The notes: a model not told the origin generated them from the sequence alone. A stretch of 6,155 bases of DNA from an uncultured Pseudorhodobacter sp. (GCA_937910975.1 CALEMZ010000486.1:1-6155), one strand, 5' to 3'; positions 1 to 6,155 are shown, counted from the stretch's first letter. Translations and numbers: made by a program.

Positions 1-87
1 GAGATTTACGCGTTTTTTGCAGTAAAGATTGAAACCGCGCGCAGGCTACGCTAGCCAGACGCGAAAGATTATATCCGTTCAGCGCGC

Positions 88-99
88 TGTAGCGCTACA
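88..99. promoter_or_regulatory. Perfect 12-bp palindrome upstream of ETF-QO, candidate operator
   Basis: TGTAGCGCTACA equals its own reverse complement and ends 22 bp before the ETF-QO start codon. A smaller inverted repeat, GGCTA-CGC-TAGCC, lies at 44-56. Possible -10 elements are TATATC (70-75) or TAAGAT (100-105), but neither has a good -35 box at the right distance, so the promoter itself is not resolved. With either one the palindrome would sit in or just after the promoter, where a dimeric repressor could act. Binding by any regulator is inference. A 12-bp GC-rich palindrome can also occur by chance. Confidence 0.35.
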
Positions 100-107
100 T
101 AAGATGC

Positions 108-114
108 AGGGGAG
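108..114 (+). promoter_or_regulatory. Shine-Dalgarno site that fixes the ETF-QO start
   Basis: AGGGGAG is followed by a 7-nt spacer and the ATG at 122. It favours this ATG over the upstream TTG (29) and ATG (104) and over the ATG at 146. Confidence 0.75.
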
Positions 115-121
115 TAGCCAG

Positions 122-1771
122 ATGGCCGAAGTTGAGCGCGAAACGATGGAATATGATGTTGTGATCGTCGGGGCCGGGCCTGCAGGGCTTTCGGCAGCGA
201 TCCGCTTGAAGCAGTTGGACAGCGATCTGAACGTGGTGGTTTTGGAAAAAGGTTCCGAGGTCGGCGCGCATATCTTGTCGGGTGCGGTGCTAGACCCTTG
301 CGGATTGGACGCCCTGCTGCCCGATTGGCGCGATATGGGTTCCCCCATCAAGACCGAGGTGGTTGCCGACAATTTCTACATGCTGGGCGAGGCGGGCCAG
401 ATCCGCATTCCGAACTTTCCGATGCCGCCCTTGATGAACAACCACGGCAATTACATCGTCTCGATGGCCAATGTCTGCCGCTGGATGGCTGAGCAGGCCG
501 AGGCTTTGGGGGTAGAGATATTCGCCGGCATGTCCTGCTCGGCGCTGGTTTACGGCGATGCGGGTGAGGTGAAGGGCGTTGTCGCAGGCGAGTTTGGCCT
601 GGATGCAGATGGCACGCCCGGCCCGAATTATGAACCAGGGATGGAGCTGCACGGCAAATACGTGTTCCTCTCGGAAGGCGTGCGCGGGTCTTTGGCCAAA
701 GAGGTCATTGCGAAGTACGACCTTTCCGCGGGCAAGGAGCCGCAGAAATTCGGCCTCGGCATGAAAGAGATTTGGGAAGTTGATCCCGAAAAACACCGCC
801 TTGGCACTGTGACACATACGATGGGTTGGCCGCTTGGCAGCAATGCCGGGGGCGGATCATTCATCTATCACATTGAGAATAATCAGGTTTATGTGGGCTT
901 CGTGGTGCATTTGAATTACCAGAACCCCCACTTGTACCCTTACATGGAATTCCAGCGTTTCAAGCATCATCCGATGGTTGCCGAGCTGCTCAAAGGCGGC
1001 AAGCGCGTGGCTTATGGCGCGCGGGCGCTTTCGGAGGGTGGCTATCAGTCGATGCCAAAGATGGTGGCACCGGGTGTGGCGCTGCTGGGCTGCTCGGTCG
1101 GCATGGTCAACGTGCCACGCATCAAGGGCAACCATAATGCGATGCTATCGGGCAAGGCCGCGGCAGAGGCCGCTTTTGCCGCGATCGGCACGGGGCGTGC
1201 AAGCGATGAGTTGACCGATTATGAGACCGAAGTTCGTAAAGGCGCGATTGGGGAGGACCTGAAAAAGGTGCGCAACGTCAAGCCCTTGTGGTCAAGGTTC
1301 GGGCTGGTTGCATCGCTGATGGCGGGCGGGGCGGATATGTGGGCCAATACGCTGGGCTTCTCATTGTTTGGCACGCTCAGGCATGGCAAGACCGACGCGG
1401 CGGCGACCGGCAAGGCCAAGGATTTTGCGCCGATTACCTATCCCAAACCCGACGGCGTGCTGTCGTTTGACCGGCTGACAAATGTGGCGTTTTCCTTCAC
1501 CAATCATGAGGAATCGCAACCGTCACACCTGAAGCTGAAGGACCCGTCGGTTCCAATTGCGATCAACCTGCCCGAATACGGCGAACCCGCACAGCGCTAT
1601 TGCCCGGCGGGGGTGTATGAGGTGGTAACAGAGGATGGCAAAGATCCACGTTTTGTCATCAACTTCCAAAACTGCGTGCATTGCAAAACCTGTGACATCA
1701 AAGACCCGAGCCAGAACATCAACTGGACAACCCCGCAGGGCGGCGACGGGCCGAATTACCCGAATATGTAA
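122..1771 (+). CDS. Electron transfer flavoprotein-ubiquinone oxidoreductase (ETF-QO)
   Basis: This enzyme accepts electrons from reduced electron transfer flavoprotein, which collects them from acyl-CoA and related dehydrogenases, and passes them to ubiquinone at the inner membrane. The 549-residue product is the normal length. An N-terminal FAD-binding fold shows VGAGPAG at about residues 16-22. The central quinone-binding region, about 235-320, carries GWPL, YQNP, KHHP (281-284) and GGKR-AYGARAL, all familiar from mitochondrial ETF-QO. A second FAD motif, GCSVG (323-327), precedes NVPRIKGNHNAM. The C-terminal ferredoxin-like domain has four cysteines for one 4Fe-4S cluster: C494 (YCPAGVYE) and C518, C521, C524 (NCVHCKTCDIKDP). 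The ATG at 122 is chosen because AGGGGAG lies 7 nt upstream and the family starts shortly before the FAD motif; the frame also runs upstream to a TTG at 29, with ATGs at 104 and 146 as alternatives. No ETF subunit genes are in the window. The identification is firm; the start is slightly less so. Confidence 0.97.
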   Translation: MAEVERETMEYDVVIVGAGPAGLSAAIRLKQLDSDLNVVVLEKGSEVGAHILSGAVLDPCGLDALLPDWRDMGSPIKTEVVADNFYMLGEAGQIRIPNFPMPPLMNNHGNYIVSMANVCRWMAEQAEALGVEIFAGMSCSALVYGDAGEVKGVVAGEFGLDADGTPGPNYEPGMELHGKYVFLSEGVRGSLAKEVIAKYDLSAGKEPQKFGLGMKEIWEVDPEKHRLGTVTHTMGWPLGSNAGGGSFIYHIENNQVYVGFVVHLNYQNPHLYPYMEFQRFKHHPMVAELLKGGKRVAYGARALSEGGYQSMPKMVAPGVALLGCSVGMVNVPRIKGNHNAMLSGKAAAEAAFAAIGTGRASDELTDYETEVRKGAIGEDLKKVRNVKPLWSRFGLVASLMAGGADMWANTLGFSLFGTLRHGKTDAAATGKAKDFAPITYPKPDGVLSFDRLTNVAFSFTNHEESQPSHLKLKDPSVPIAINLPEYGEPAQRYCPAGVYEVVTEDGKDPRFVINFQNCVHCKTCDIKDPSQNINWTTPQGGDGPNYPNM

Positions 1772-1798
1772 GAGCGCATCCCAAAAGGCGCTGACAAT

Positions 1799-1838
1799 CC
1801 CGCGAGGGCTGCGCAATCGCGGGCCTTTCGCCCTCGCG
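1799..1838 (+). terminator. Overlapping GC-rich hairpins after ETF-QO, probable terminator
   Basis: The sequence starts 27 nt after the ETF-QO stop codon. Two perfect stems are possible and exclude each other. CCCGCGA (1799-1805) pairs with TCGCGGG (1817-1823) and is followed by CCTTTC. CGCGAGGGC (1801-1809) pairs with GCCCTCGCG (1830-1838) around a 20-nt loop. There is only a three-T run and no long U-tract, so this would be a weak intrinsic terminator or a 3' stabilising structure. Its position between two same-strand genes fits transcription ending after ETF-QO. Confidence 0.5.
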
Positions 1839-1843
1839 TCGCA

Positions 1844-1872
1844 TTGCCTTGCCCCGCGCCAAGCACTAGCTT
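1844..1872 (+). promoter_or_regulatory. Possible promoter for the TPR-ispE pair
   Basis: TTGCCT (1844-1849) and TAGCTT (1867-1872) are 17 bp apart, just after the hairpins and 27 bp before the TPR start codon. The -35 box is fair; the -10 box matches the consensus at only three positions. The location is right for a promoter driving the next two genes, but the sequence support is weak. Confidence 0.25.
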
Positions 1873-1886
1873 GGGCCAAAGCCATT

Positions 1887-1892
1887 GGGAGG
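1887..1892 (+). promoter_or_regulatory. Shine-Dalgarno site for the TPR gene
   Basis: GGGAGG precedes the ATG at 1900 by 7 nt. It places the start at 1900, so the product begins directly with a signal peptide, and argues against the in-frame TTG at 1885, which lies upstream of this site. Confidence 0.75.
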
Positions 1893-1899
1893 CCCTTTG

Positions 1900-3603
1900 A
1901 TGCAGTTTCGCCCCGTTCTCGCCGTCGCATTGTTGGCAATGTGCTCACAGCCCCTAATGCTGCGGGCCGAGGGGATCGACTCCGGTGCCTATCTGGCTGC
2001 GCGGATCGCCGGGGCCAGCGATGATTACCGTGAGGCTGCACATTGGTTTACCCGCGCGCTGATCGCCTCTCCCGATGATGTTTGGCTGATGGATGGTGCG
2101 ATTTCTGCCCAGATTGGTGCGGGCAATATGGATGCGGCCATTGCGGTGGCGCAGCGGGTAAAGGCCAAGGGGGCTAAATCGCAGCCCGCTGAATTGGCGC
2201 TGATTGCCGATCAGGCCAAGCGCGGTGATTTTGAGGCACTGAAGGCCTCCGAACCCGGCGGCCGCACAGGGGCACTGTTGCTGGATGGCTTGGTCCGGGC
2301 TTGGGCCGAACTTGGCACGGGCCGCATGTCCGAGGCCCTGGAGGCGTTTGACGCCATGGCCACAACCGAAGGCCTCCAGGCCTTTGGCCTGTTCCACAAG
2401 GCGCTGGCGCTCGCCTCGGTCGGAGATTTTGAAGGGGCGGAAAAAATTCTGTCCGGCGAGGAAGGCGGCACGATACAAGTGATGCGGCGCGGCACCTTGG
2501 CCCATGCCCAGATCCTGAGCCAGCTGGAGCGCAACCAAGATGCGATTGCGGTGCTGGACAAGGCCTTTCCCGGCGAAAGTGACATCGCCATCATTGCCCT
2601 ACGGGCAAGGCTGGACGCCGGAGATTCGGTGCCGTTTGACGTGACGCGCAATGTGACTGATGGATTGGCCGAGGTGTTTTTCACCCTCGCGCTGGCACTC
2701 AACGGCGAAGCGTCGGACGGATTCACCCTGCAATATGCGCGCATTGCCACCTATCTGCGCCCGGACCACGCCGAGGCGATCTTGCTTGCGGGCGCAATGC
2801 TGGAAAACCAAAAGCAATATGATTTGGCTTCCGAAGCCTATGCCACCGTCGCGCGTGAGGATGGCGGATTTTTCGCCGCCGAAATCGGGCGGGCGCGCGC
2901 CTTGCAAGGGGCAGGCAAGTTGGAGGCAGCACTTGAGGTGTTGAAAGGCCAAATCCGCAATTCCCCGGGCCAGATTTCGGTACATATCGCTTTGGGCGAT
3001 ATGCTGCGCCGGGACGAACGCTGGGCCGAGGCAAGCGCGGCTTATGATGCAGCGGTAGCCTTGATCCCGGAGCCTGCGGTCGCTGGCTACTGGTCGATTT
3101 ACTACAGCCGCGCGATTTCGCTGGAACGCCAAAAGCTGTGGGAGCCTGCCGAGGCCGATTTCCGCAAGGCCCTGGCATTGCAACCCGACCAGCCACAGGT
3201 GCTCAATTACCTGGGCTACAGCTTTCTAGAACGGGGCGAGAATTTTGAGGAGGCGCTGTCGATGATCGAACGCGCCGTCGCGCAACGCCCCGACAGCGGC
3301 TATATCATCGACAGTCTGGCATGGGGTTATTTCCTTGCAGGCCGCTACGAAGAAGCGGTGGACCCGATGGAGCGCGCCTCAGTGCTGGAGCCGGTGGACC
3401 CGGTCGTCACAGATCATCTGGGCGATGTGTATTGGGCCGTGGGCCGCAAGTTGGAGGCTAATTTCCAATGGCGCCGCGCCTTGTCTTTTGACCCTGAAGA
3501 AGAGCATGCCATCCGCATTCGCCACAAGCTGAAGATTGGTCTTGACGGCGTGCTGATGGAAGAGGGTGCGAAGTCTTTGTCCGATGTCGCGAATGGTAAC
3601 TGA
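1900..3603 (+). CDS. Exported tetratricopeptide-repeat protein linked to ispE
   Basis: The 567-residue product starts with a likely Sec signal peptide: MQFR, a hydrophobic core at about 5-15, and a possible signal peptidase I site after LRA (residue 23). C15 lies in LAMC, a poor lipobox, so a lipoprotein is less likely. The rest is mostly helical repeats. One degenerate TPR lies at about 28-65, and a well-formed tandem array covers about 290-535, including SRAISLERQKLWEPAEADF, LNYLGYSFLERGENFEEAL, DSLAWGYFLAGRYEEAV and HLGDVYWAVGRKLEA. TPRs bind other proteins; no catalytic domain is visible. The LGY...IIDSLAWGYF...HLGDVYW pattern resembles, from memory, TPR proteins encoded beside lolB and ispE in pseudomonads. 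The gene overlaps the start of ispE, so the two are likely co-expressed. A periplasmic scaffold or envelope-assembly role is inference; the true function is unknown. Confidence 0.9.
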   Translation: MQFRPVLAVALLAMCSQPLMLRAEGIDSGAYLAARIAGASDDYREAAHWFTRALIASPDDVWLMDGAISAQIGAGNMDAAIAVAQRVKAKGAKSQPAELALIADQAKRGDFEALKASEPGGRTGALLLDGLVRAWAELGTGRMSEALEAFDAMATTEGLQAFGLFHKALALASVGDFEGAEKILSGEEGGTIQVMRRGTLAHAQILSQLERNQDAIAVLDKAFPGESDIAIIALRARLDAGDSVPFDVTRNVTDGLAEVFFTLALALNGEASDGFTLQYARIATYLRPDHAEAILLAGAMLENQKQYDLASEAYATVAREDGGFFAAEIGRARALQGAGKLEAALEVLKGQIRNSPGQISVHIALGDMLRRDERWAEASAAYDAAVALIPEPAVAGYWSIYYSRAISLERQKLWEPAEADFRKALALQPDQPQVLNYLGYSFLERGENFEEALSMIERAVAQRPDSGYIIDSLAWGYFLAGRYEEAVDPMERASVLEPVDPVVTDHLGDVYWAVGRKLEANFQWRRALSFDPEEEHAIRIRHKLKIGLDGVLMEEGAKSLSDVANGN

Positions 3604-4465
3604 GCAGGCTTACGCCAAGATCAACCTGACGCTTCACGTCACCGGACAGCGCGCGGATGGGTATCATTTGCTGGACAGTCTGGTGGTTTTTGTCGGGGTT
3701 GGCGATGTGCTTTCCGCCAAGCGCACAGGTATTGGCGCGCTGACAATCGAAGGGCCTTTCGGTCACGACATCCCGCTTGGCGCAGATAATCTCGTGCTAC
3801 GGGCGGCACAGGCGTTTGACGGGGCAGATATTACCTTTTCTTTGGTCAAAAACCTGCCACCCGCCTCTGGCATCGGGGGCGGCTCGGCGGATGCGGCAGC
3901 GGCAATCCGGGCAGTTTTGCGGTTGCGGGCGGCTGGTACAGTACCGGCCTTGACCGTGAATGACCAAGCGCGGCTGGCGGATTTGGGCGCGGATGTGCCG
4001 GTGTGCTTGTTGTCGCAGCCTTCACGGATGCGCGGCGTGGGCGAAATACTAGAGCCGGTAGCCGTACCAGCGTGCTGGATCACCCTTGCGAACCCAAGGG
4101 TGGAGGTGCCGACGCCTGCGGTATTTCGCGCGCTCACGCAAAAGGCCAATCCGCCAATGCCTGAGGCCTTGCCCGACTGGCCCGATGTTGCGGCCTTTAC
4201 CGCGTGGTTGGCCCGGCAGCGCAATGATCTGGAGGGCCCGGCCCGCGCCATAGCTCCGGTGATTGGTACGGTTCTGGCCGCCTTGACCGCCACCAAAGGC
4301 GCACTCCTCACTCGGATGTCCGGCTCTGGCGCCACTTGCTTTGCGCTTTATGCGACGCAAGCCCTTGCAGAGGCAGGCGCTGCGCAATTGCGCGCCAAAC
4401 ACCCGGATTGGTGGGTGGCCCCTGCCCCGGTGTTGGCCGGGAACCCAATTCCCCGTCAGCTTTGA
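3593..4465 (+). CDS. ispE: 4-(cytidine 5'-diphospho)-2-C-methyl-D-erythritol kinase
   Basis: IspE is a cytoplasmic GHMP-family kinase that uses ATP to phosphorylate CDP-methylerythritol in the MEP route to isopentenyl and dimethylallyl diphosphate. From the ATG at 3593 the product is 290 residues, close to the 283 of E. coli. The N terminus has AKINLTLHVTGQRADGYH, with the conserved active-site Lys at residue 9. The glycine-rich ATP loop, LPPASGIGGGSADAA, spans about 88-102. LGADVPVCL carries the likely catalytic Asp, D134. The C-terminal GHMP motif SGSGATCFALY begins at 243. The start is uncertain: ATG 3593 fits the usual family N terminus and overlaps the TPR gene by 11 nt but has no clear ribosome site. 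ATG 3584 has a weak GAAG 10 nt upstream, and a GTG lies at 3566. Translation is probably coupled to the upstream gene. No fault is seen in the active-site motifs. Confidence 0.96.
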   Translation: MVTEQAYAKINLTLHVTGQRADGYHLLDSLVVFVGVGDVLSAKRTGIGALTIEGPFGHDIPLGADNLVLRAAQAFDGADITFSLVKNLPPASGIGGGSADAAAAIRAVLRLRAAGTVPALTVNDQARLADLGADVPVCLLSQPSRMRGVGEILEPVAVPACWITLANPRVEVPTPAVFRALTQKANPPMPEALPDWPDVAAFTAWLARQRNDLEGPARAIAPVIGTVLAALTATKGALLTRMSGSGATCFALYATQALAEAGAAQLRAKHPDWWVAPAPVLAGNPIPRQL

Positions 4466-4550
4466 ACAAATACTCAACCTGTCTGAACGACGGCATAACC
4501 TTGCTATTTGGGCAATTGCTCTTGGTCCGTCCCGCCCTGCGAAGGCCGTG

Positions 4551-5546
4551 TCAGTTGACGCGTGACACCACGTAATCAGCAAGGTCTTGCAGCGCGATGC
4601 GCAAACGATGCTCAGGCAGGGGTTCCAGTGCTGTGCGGGCCTTGGCAGCCCAAGCCAGCGCATCAGCGCGCGCAGCCTCCATCGCGCCGTGGCGGGCCAT
4701 AATCGCAAGCGCCTGTTCCAGATCGCCCTCGCGCTGGTCGCCCTTGGCGATGGTGCGTTGCCAGAAGGCGCGCTCCTCGGCATCGGCCTTCGCCACGGCT
4801 TTGATGAGCGGCAGGGTCAGCTTGCGTTCACGGAAATCATCGCCGGGGTTCTTGCCAATCGCCTGCGCTGTGCCGCCGTAATCCAGCAAGTCATCGACAA
4901 TCTGAAACGCCACACCGAGTGCATCGCCATAGGCAAACAGCGCGCGCACCCGGTCTTCGGGCGCGCCGGCAATTACGCCGCCCACCTCGGTCGCCGCCGA
5001 AAACAGCGCCGCCGTTTTGCCGCGCACCACTTGCAGGTAAACCGCCTCGGTCGTGCCGAGATCTTGCGCGGCGGTCAGTTGCAGCACCTCACCCTCCGCA
5101 ATCGTGGCCGAGGCATTGGCCAGAATGTCGAGCACGCGCAGCGAGCCGGTTTCAACCATCAACTGAAAGCTGCGGGAAAACAGATAATCCCCCACCAGAA
5201 CCGCCGTCTGGTTATTCCACAAGATATTCGCGGTTTTGCGCCCGCGCCGCCGCTCACTTTCATCCACCACATCGTCATGCAGCAGGGTCGCGGTATGAAT
5301 AAATTCCACCGTTGCGGCCAAATGCACATGGTAAGGGCCTTCATAGCCGCAAAGCCGTGCCGCCGCGAGCGTGAGCAAAGGGCGCAGGCGTTTGCCACCG
5401 GCATTGATCAGGTGATCCGTCACCTCGGGGATGCGCGGGGCATGTTCGGAGACCATGCGCGCATGGATCAGGGCATTCACCGCCACCATATCCTGCGCCA
5501 GCCAGGCGGCCAGCCGGTCATGCGGTTTTGCGATGTCGTGGTCCAT
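4551..5546 (-). CDS. Long-chain all-trans polyprenyl diphosphate synthase (ubiquinone tail)
   Basis: This enzyme extends an allylic diphosphate with isopentenyl diphosphate units to give the long side chain of ubiquinone. The 331-residue product has the full family set: GGKRLRPLL (from residue 50), first aspartate-rich motif DDVVD (91-95) followed by ESERRRG, GKT (176-178), FQIVDDLLD with the second aspartate-rich motif (218-222), and GDDFRERKLTLPL. A small Ala sits five residues before the first Asp of DDVVD, as expected for long products. In this group the product is normally decaprenyl (Q-10), but chain length cannot be read with certainty, so I leave the symbol (ispB/ddsA type) blank. The start is the ATG read from 5546, with GGGGCAGGGA just upstream; the open frame continues to 5762 but that extension looks like intergenic sequence. 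It converges on ispE and diverges from the DUF2007 gene. Confidence 0.95.
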   Translation of the reverse strand: MDHDIAKPHDRLAAWLAQDMVAVNALIHARMVSEHAPRIPEVTDHLINAGGKRLRPLLTLAAARLCGYEGPYHVHLAATVEFIHTATLLHDDVVDESERRRGRKTANILWNNQTAVLVGDYLFSRSFQLMVETGSLRVLDILANASATIAEGEVLQLTAAQDLGTTEAVYLQVVRGKTAALFSAATEVGGVIAGAPEDRVRALFAYGDALGVAFQIVDDLLDYGGTAQAIGKNPGDDFRERKLTLPLIKAVAKADAEERAFWQRTIAKGDQREGDLEQALAIMARHGAMEAARADALAWAAKARTALEPLPEHRLRIALQDLADYVVSRVN

Positions 5547-5663
5547 TCCCTGCCCCAGTCTTGTCGTCTTGGTCCCGGCTGTCACCTTAACCAGATATTC
5601 CCATCCATTCACAGCCCTGTCACCGATCTCGACAGGCGGGCGCACAGCGACTATGTGCAGACT
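5547..5663. promoter_or_regulatory. Divergent intergenic region with short repeats
   Basis: This gap must hold the promoters of the polyprenyl synthase (leftward) and probably of the DUF2007 gene (rightward). CTGTCACC occurs twice in the same orientation, at 5579-5586 and 5617-5624. The second copy overlaps an inverted repeat, CCTGTC (5616-5621) with GACAGG (5631-5636), nine bases apart. On the minus strand the 5617-5624 copy contains GTGACA, a five-of-six match to a -35 box, with GAATAT 17 bp on as a poor -10. No clear rightward promoter is visible. A promoter role is likely from position; the exact elements are tentative. Confidence 0.45.
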
Positions 5664-5879
5664 ATGAAAGAACTTCTGCGCACGACCGATCCGACCATCA
5701 TCGCATGGGCCACTGCACTCTTGCAGGGTGAGGGTATAAAGACGTTTGAGATCGACGTCCACATGAGCATTCTGGATGGGTCCATAGGCATATTGCCACG
5801 CCGCCTGATGGTGGTGGACCGCGATTTGTTTATCGCACGGGCGGTTCTGGCCGATAATGATATTCCAACGGGGTTATAA
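5664..5879 (+). CDS. DUF2007 family small protein
   Basis: The product is 71 residues and begins MKELLRTTDPTIIAWATALL. It fits the small DUF2007 family (called putative signal-transducing protein in domain databases), which has a short alpha/beta fold and includes the pattern ...RTTDP..IAWA.ALL...GI..F..D...S...GSIGILPRRLMV...D...AR..L.D. There is no signal peptide, membrane segment or obvious catalytic residue. The biochemical function is unknown. The ATG at 5664 is the only sensible start; its ribosome site is weak, with GGCGGG about 23 nt upstream and nothing closer. The methyltransferase gene starts 15 nt after its stop, suggesting one transcript. It lies in the same frame as a long open antisense reading through the polyprenyl synthase, which is a coincidence of base composition and not a longer gene. 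Confidence 0.85.
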   Translation: MKELLRTTDPTIIAWATALLQGEGIKTFEIDVHMSILDGSIGILPRRLMVVDRDLFIARAVLADNDIPTGL

Positions 5880-5894
5880 GGTACGCTTTTCCAT

Positions 5895-6155
5895 ATGTTT
5901 ACACCCGAAGAACTGACGGATGATGCGTTTTTAGGGGGGCGTTTACAGCTTTGGCAGCCCCGGCGCGGCTATCGCGCGGCGACTGACCCGGTGCTCTTGG
6001 CGGCGTGCTGCCCGGCGCATCCGGGGCAAAGCGTGCTGGATCTTGGTTGCGGTGCGGGGGCCGCAGCCTTGTGCCTTGGCGCGCGGGTACCGGGGCTGAC
6101 GCTGGCGGGGCTGGAGGTACAACCCGCCTATGCCGAACTGGCGCGACGCAATGCC
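5895..6155 (+). CDS. TrmN6/YfiC-like SAM-dependent methyltransferase, 5' part
   Basis: The first 87 codons are present and the frame is open at the right edge. The product starts MFTPEELTDDAFLGGRLQLWQP and continues with RRGYRAATDPVLLAA (about 23-37), the counterpart of the GYR-x-DA-LLA segment in tRNA1(Val) adenine-37 N6-methyltransferase. Class I SAM-binding motif I follows as VLDLGCGAGAAAL (47-59), and LAGLEVQPAYAELARRNA (70-87) ends in the acidic ribose-binding residue E74 of motif II. The NPPY catalytic motif that would confirm an N6-adenine enzyme lies beyond the window. The substrate could therefore be tRNA or something else. The start is the ATG at 5895, 15 nt after the DUF2007 stop, with only a weak AAGG ribosome site. 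Co-transcription with the DUF2007 gene is likely. Confidence 0.88.
   Translation, partial: MFTPEELTDDAFLGGRLQLWQPRRGYRAATDPVLLAACCPAHPGQSVLDLGCGAGAAALCLGARVPGLTLAGLEVQPAYAELARRNA

Noticed and set aside
13..18. Run of six T at the left edge, possibly the tail of an upstream terminator
   Set aside because: Only 12 bases precede it and they form no stem; any hairpin would lie outside the window.
1635..2024. A 129-codon plus-strand frame bridging the ETF-QO end and the TPR start
   Set aside because: It runs out of frame through two well-supported genes and the hairpin region, with no ribosome site or recognisable motif.
1523..2041. A 172-codon minus-strand frame across the ETF-QO to TPR gap
   Set aside because: It overlaps the conserved iron-sulfur domain of ETF-QO and the signal peptide of the TPR protein, and its translation shows no family features.
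2370..2391. Three GGCCT repeats close together inside the TPR gene
   Set aside because: They encode ordinary residues in frame within a helical region and reflect GC-rich codon choice.
4489..4531. Possible terminator hairpin in the convergent gap (GACGG with CCGTC, ACC with GGT)
   Set aside because: The arms are short, interrupted and asymmetric around a large loop, and no T run follows on either strand. GCAATTGC at 4512-4519 is a small palindrome but too short to call.
4049..4783. A 244-codon minus-strand frame under ispE and the end of the polyprenyl synthase
   Set aside because: It is out of frame with the polyprenyl synthase and antisense to the conserved C-terminal half of ispE; the composition is that of a shadow frame.
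5547..5762. N-terminal extension of the polyprenyl synthase up to 5762
   Set aside because: The extra 72 residues have no family match, would overlap the DUF2007 gene, and the ATG read from 5546 gives the normal length with a ribosome-site-like sequence before it.
4587..5879. A 430-codon open frame on the plus strand, antisense to the polyprenyl synthase
   Set aside because: The minus-strand protein has every family motif. The antisense frame is rich in Arg, His and Gln with no recognisable domain, typical of a shadow in GC-rich DNA. Only its last 71 codons (DUF2007) are real, and sharing a frame is coincidence.

Overview
The window looks like an ordinary stretch of chromosome from an alphaproteobacterium, most likely of the Rhodobacteraceae (Roseobacter/Rhodobacter group). 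The reasons are GC-rich coding sequence with strong GC bias at third codon positions, protein sequences that read like that family (ETF-QO, IspE, a long-chain trans-polyprenyl diphosphate synthase), and the order TPR protein - ispE - (convergent) polyprenyl synthase - DUF2007 - TrmN6-like methyltransferase, which I recall from that group. I see no mobile elements, phage genes, CRISPR, tRNA or rRNA.

Layout, left to right: (1) a short leader (1-121) with a perfect 12-bp palindrome, then the gene for electron transfer flavoprotein-ubiquinone oxidoreductase (122-1771, +); (2) a 128-bp gap holding overlapping hairpins that look like a terminator, followed by a possible weak promoter; (3) an exported tetratricopeptide-repeat protein (1900-3603, +) whose end overlaps the start of (4) ispE, the MEP-pathway kinase (about 3593-4465, +), so these two are probably co-transcribed and translationally coupled; (5) an 85-bp convergent gap with no convincing terminator; (6) a polyprenyl diphosphate synthase on the minus strand (4551-5546); (7) a 117-bp divergent intergenic region with short direct and inverted repeats; (8) a 71-residue DUF2007 protein (5664-5879, +), closely followed by (9) the first 87 codons of a TrmN6/YfiC-like methyltransferase that runs off the right edge.

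Three of the products share a metabolic theme. IspE works in the pathway that makes isopentenyl diphosphate. The polyprenyl synthase strings those units into the ubiquinone tail. ETF-QO delivers electrons from flavoprotein dehydrogenases into the ubiquinone pool. The TPR protein probably acts in the periplasm and its role is unknown; DUF2007 is also uncharacterised. I found no evidence for a new multi-gene system. The items worth a second look are small: candidate operators and hairpins in the gaps, the TPR-ispE linkage, and the small DUF2007 protein.
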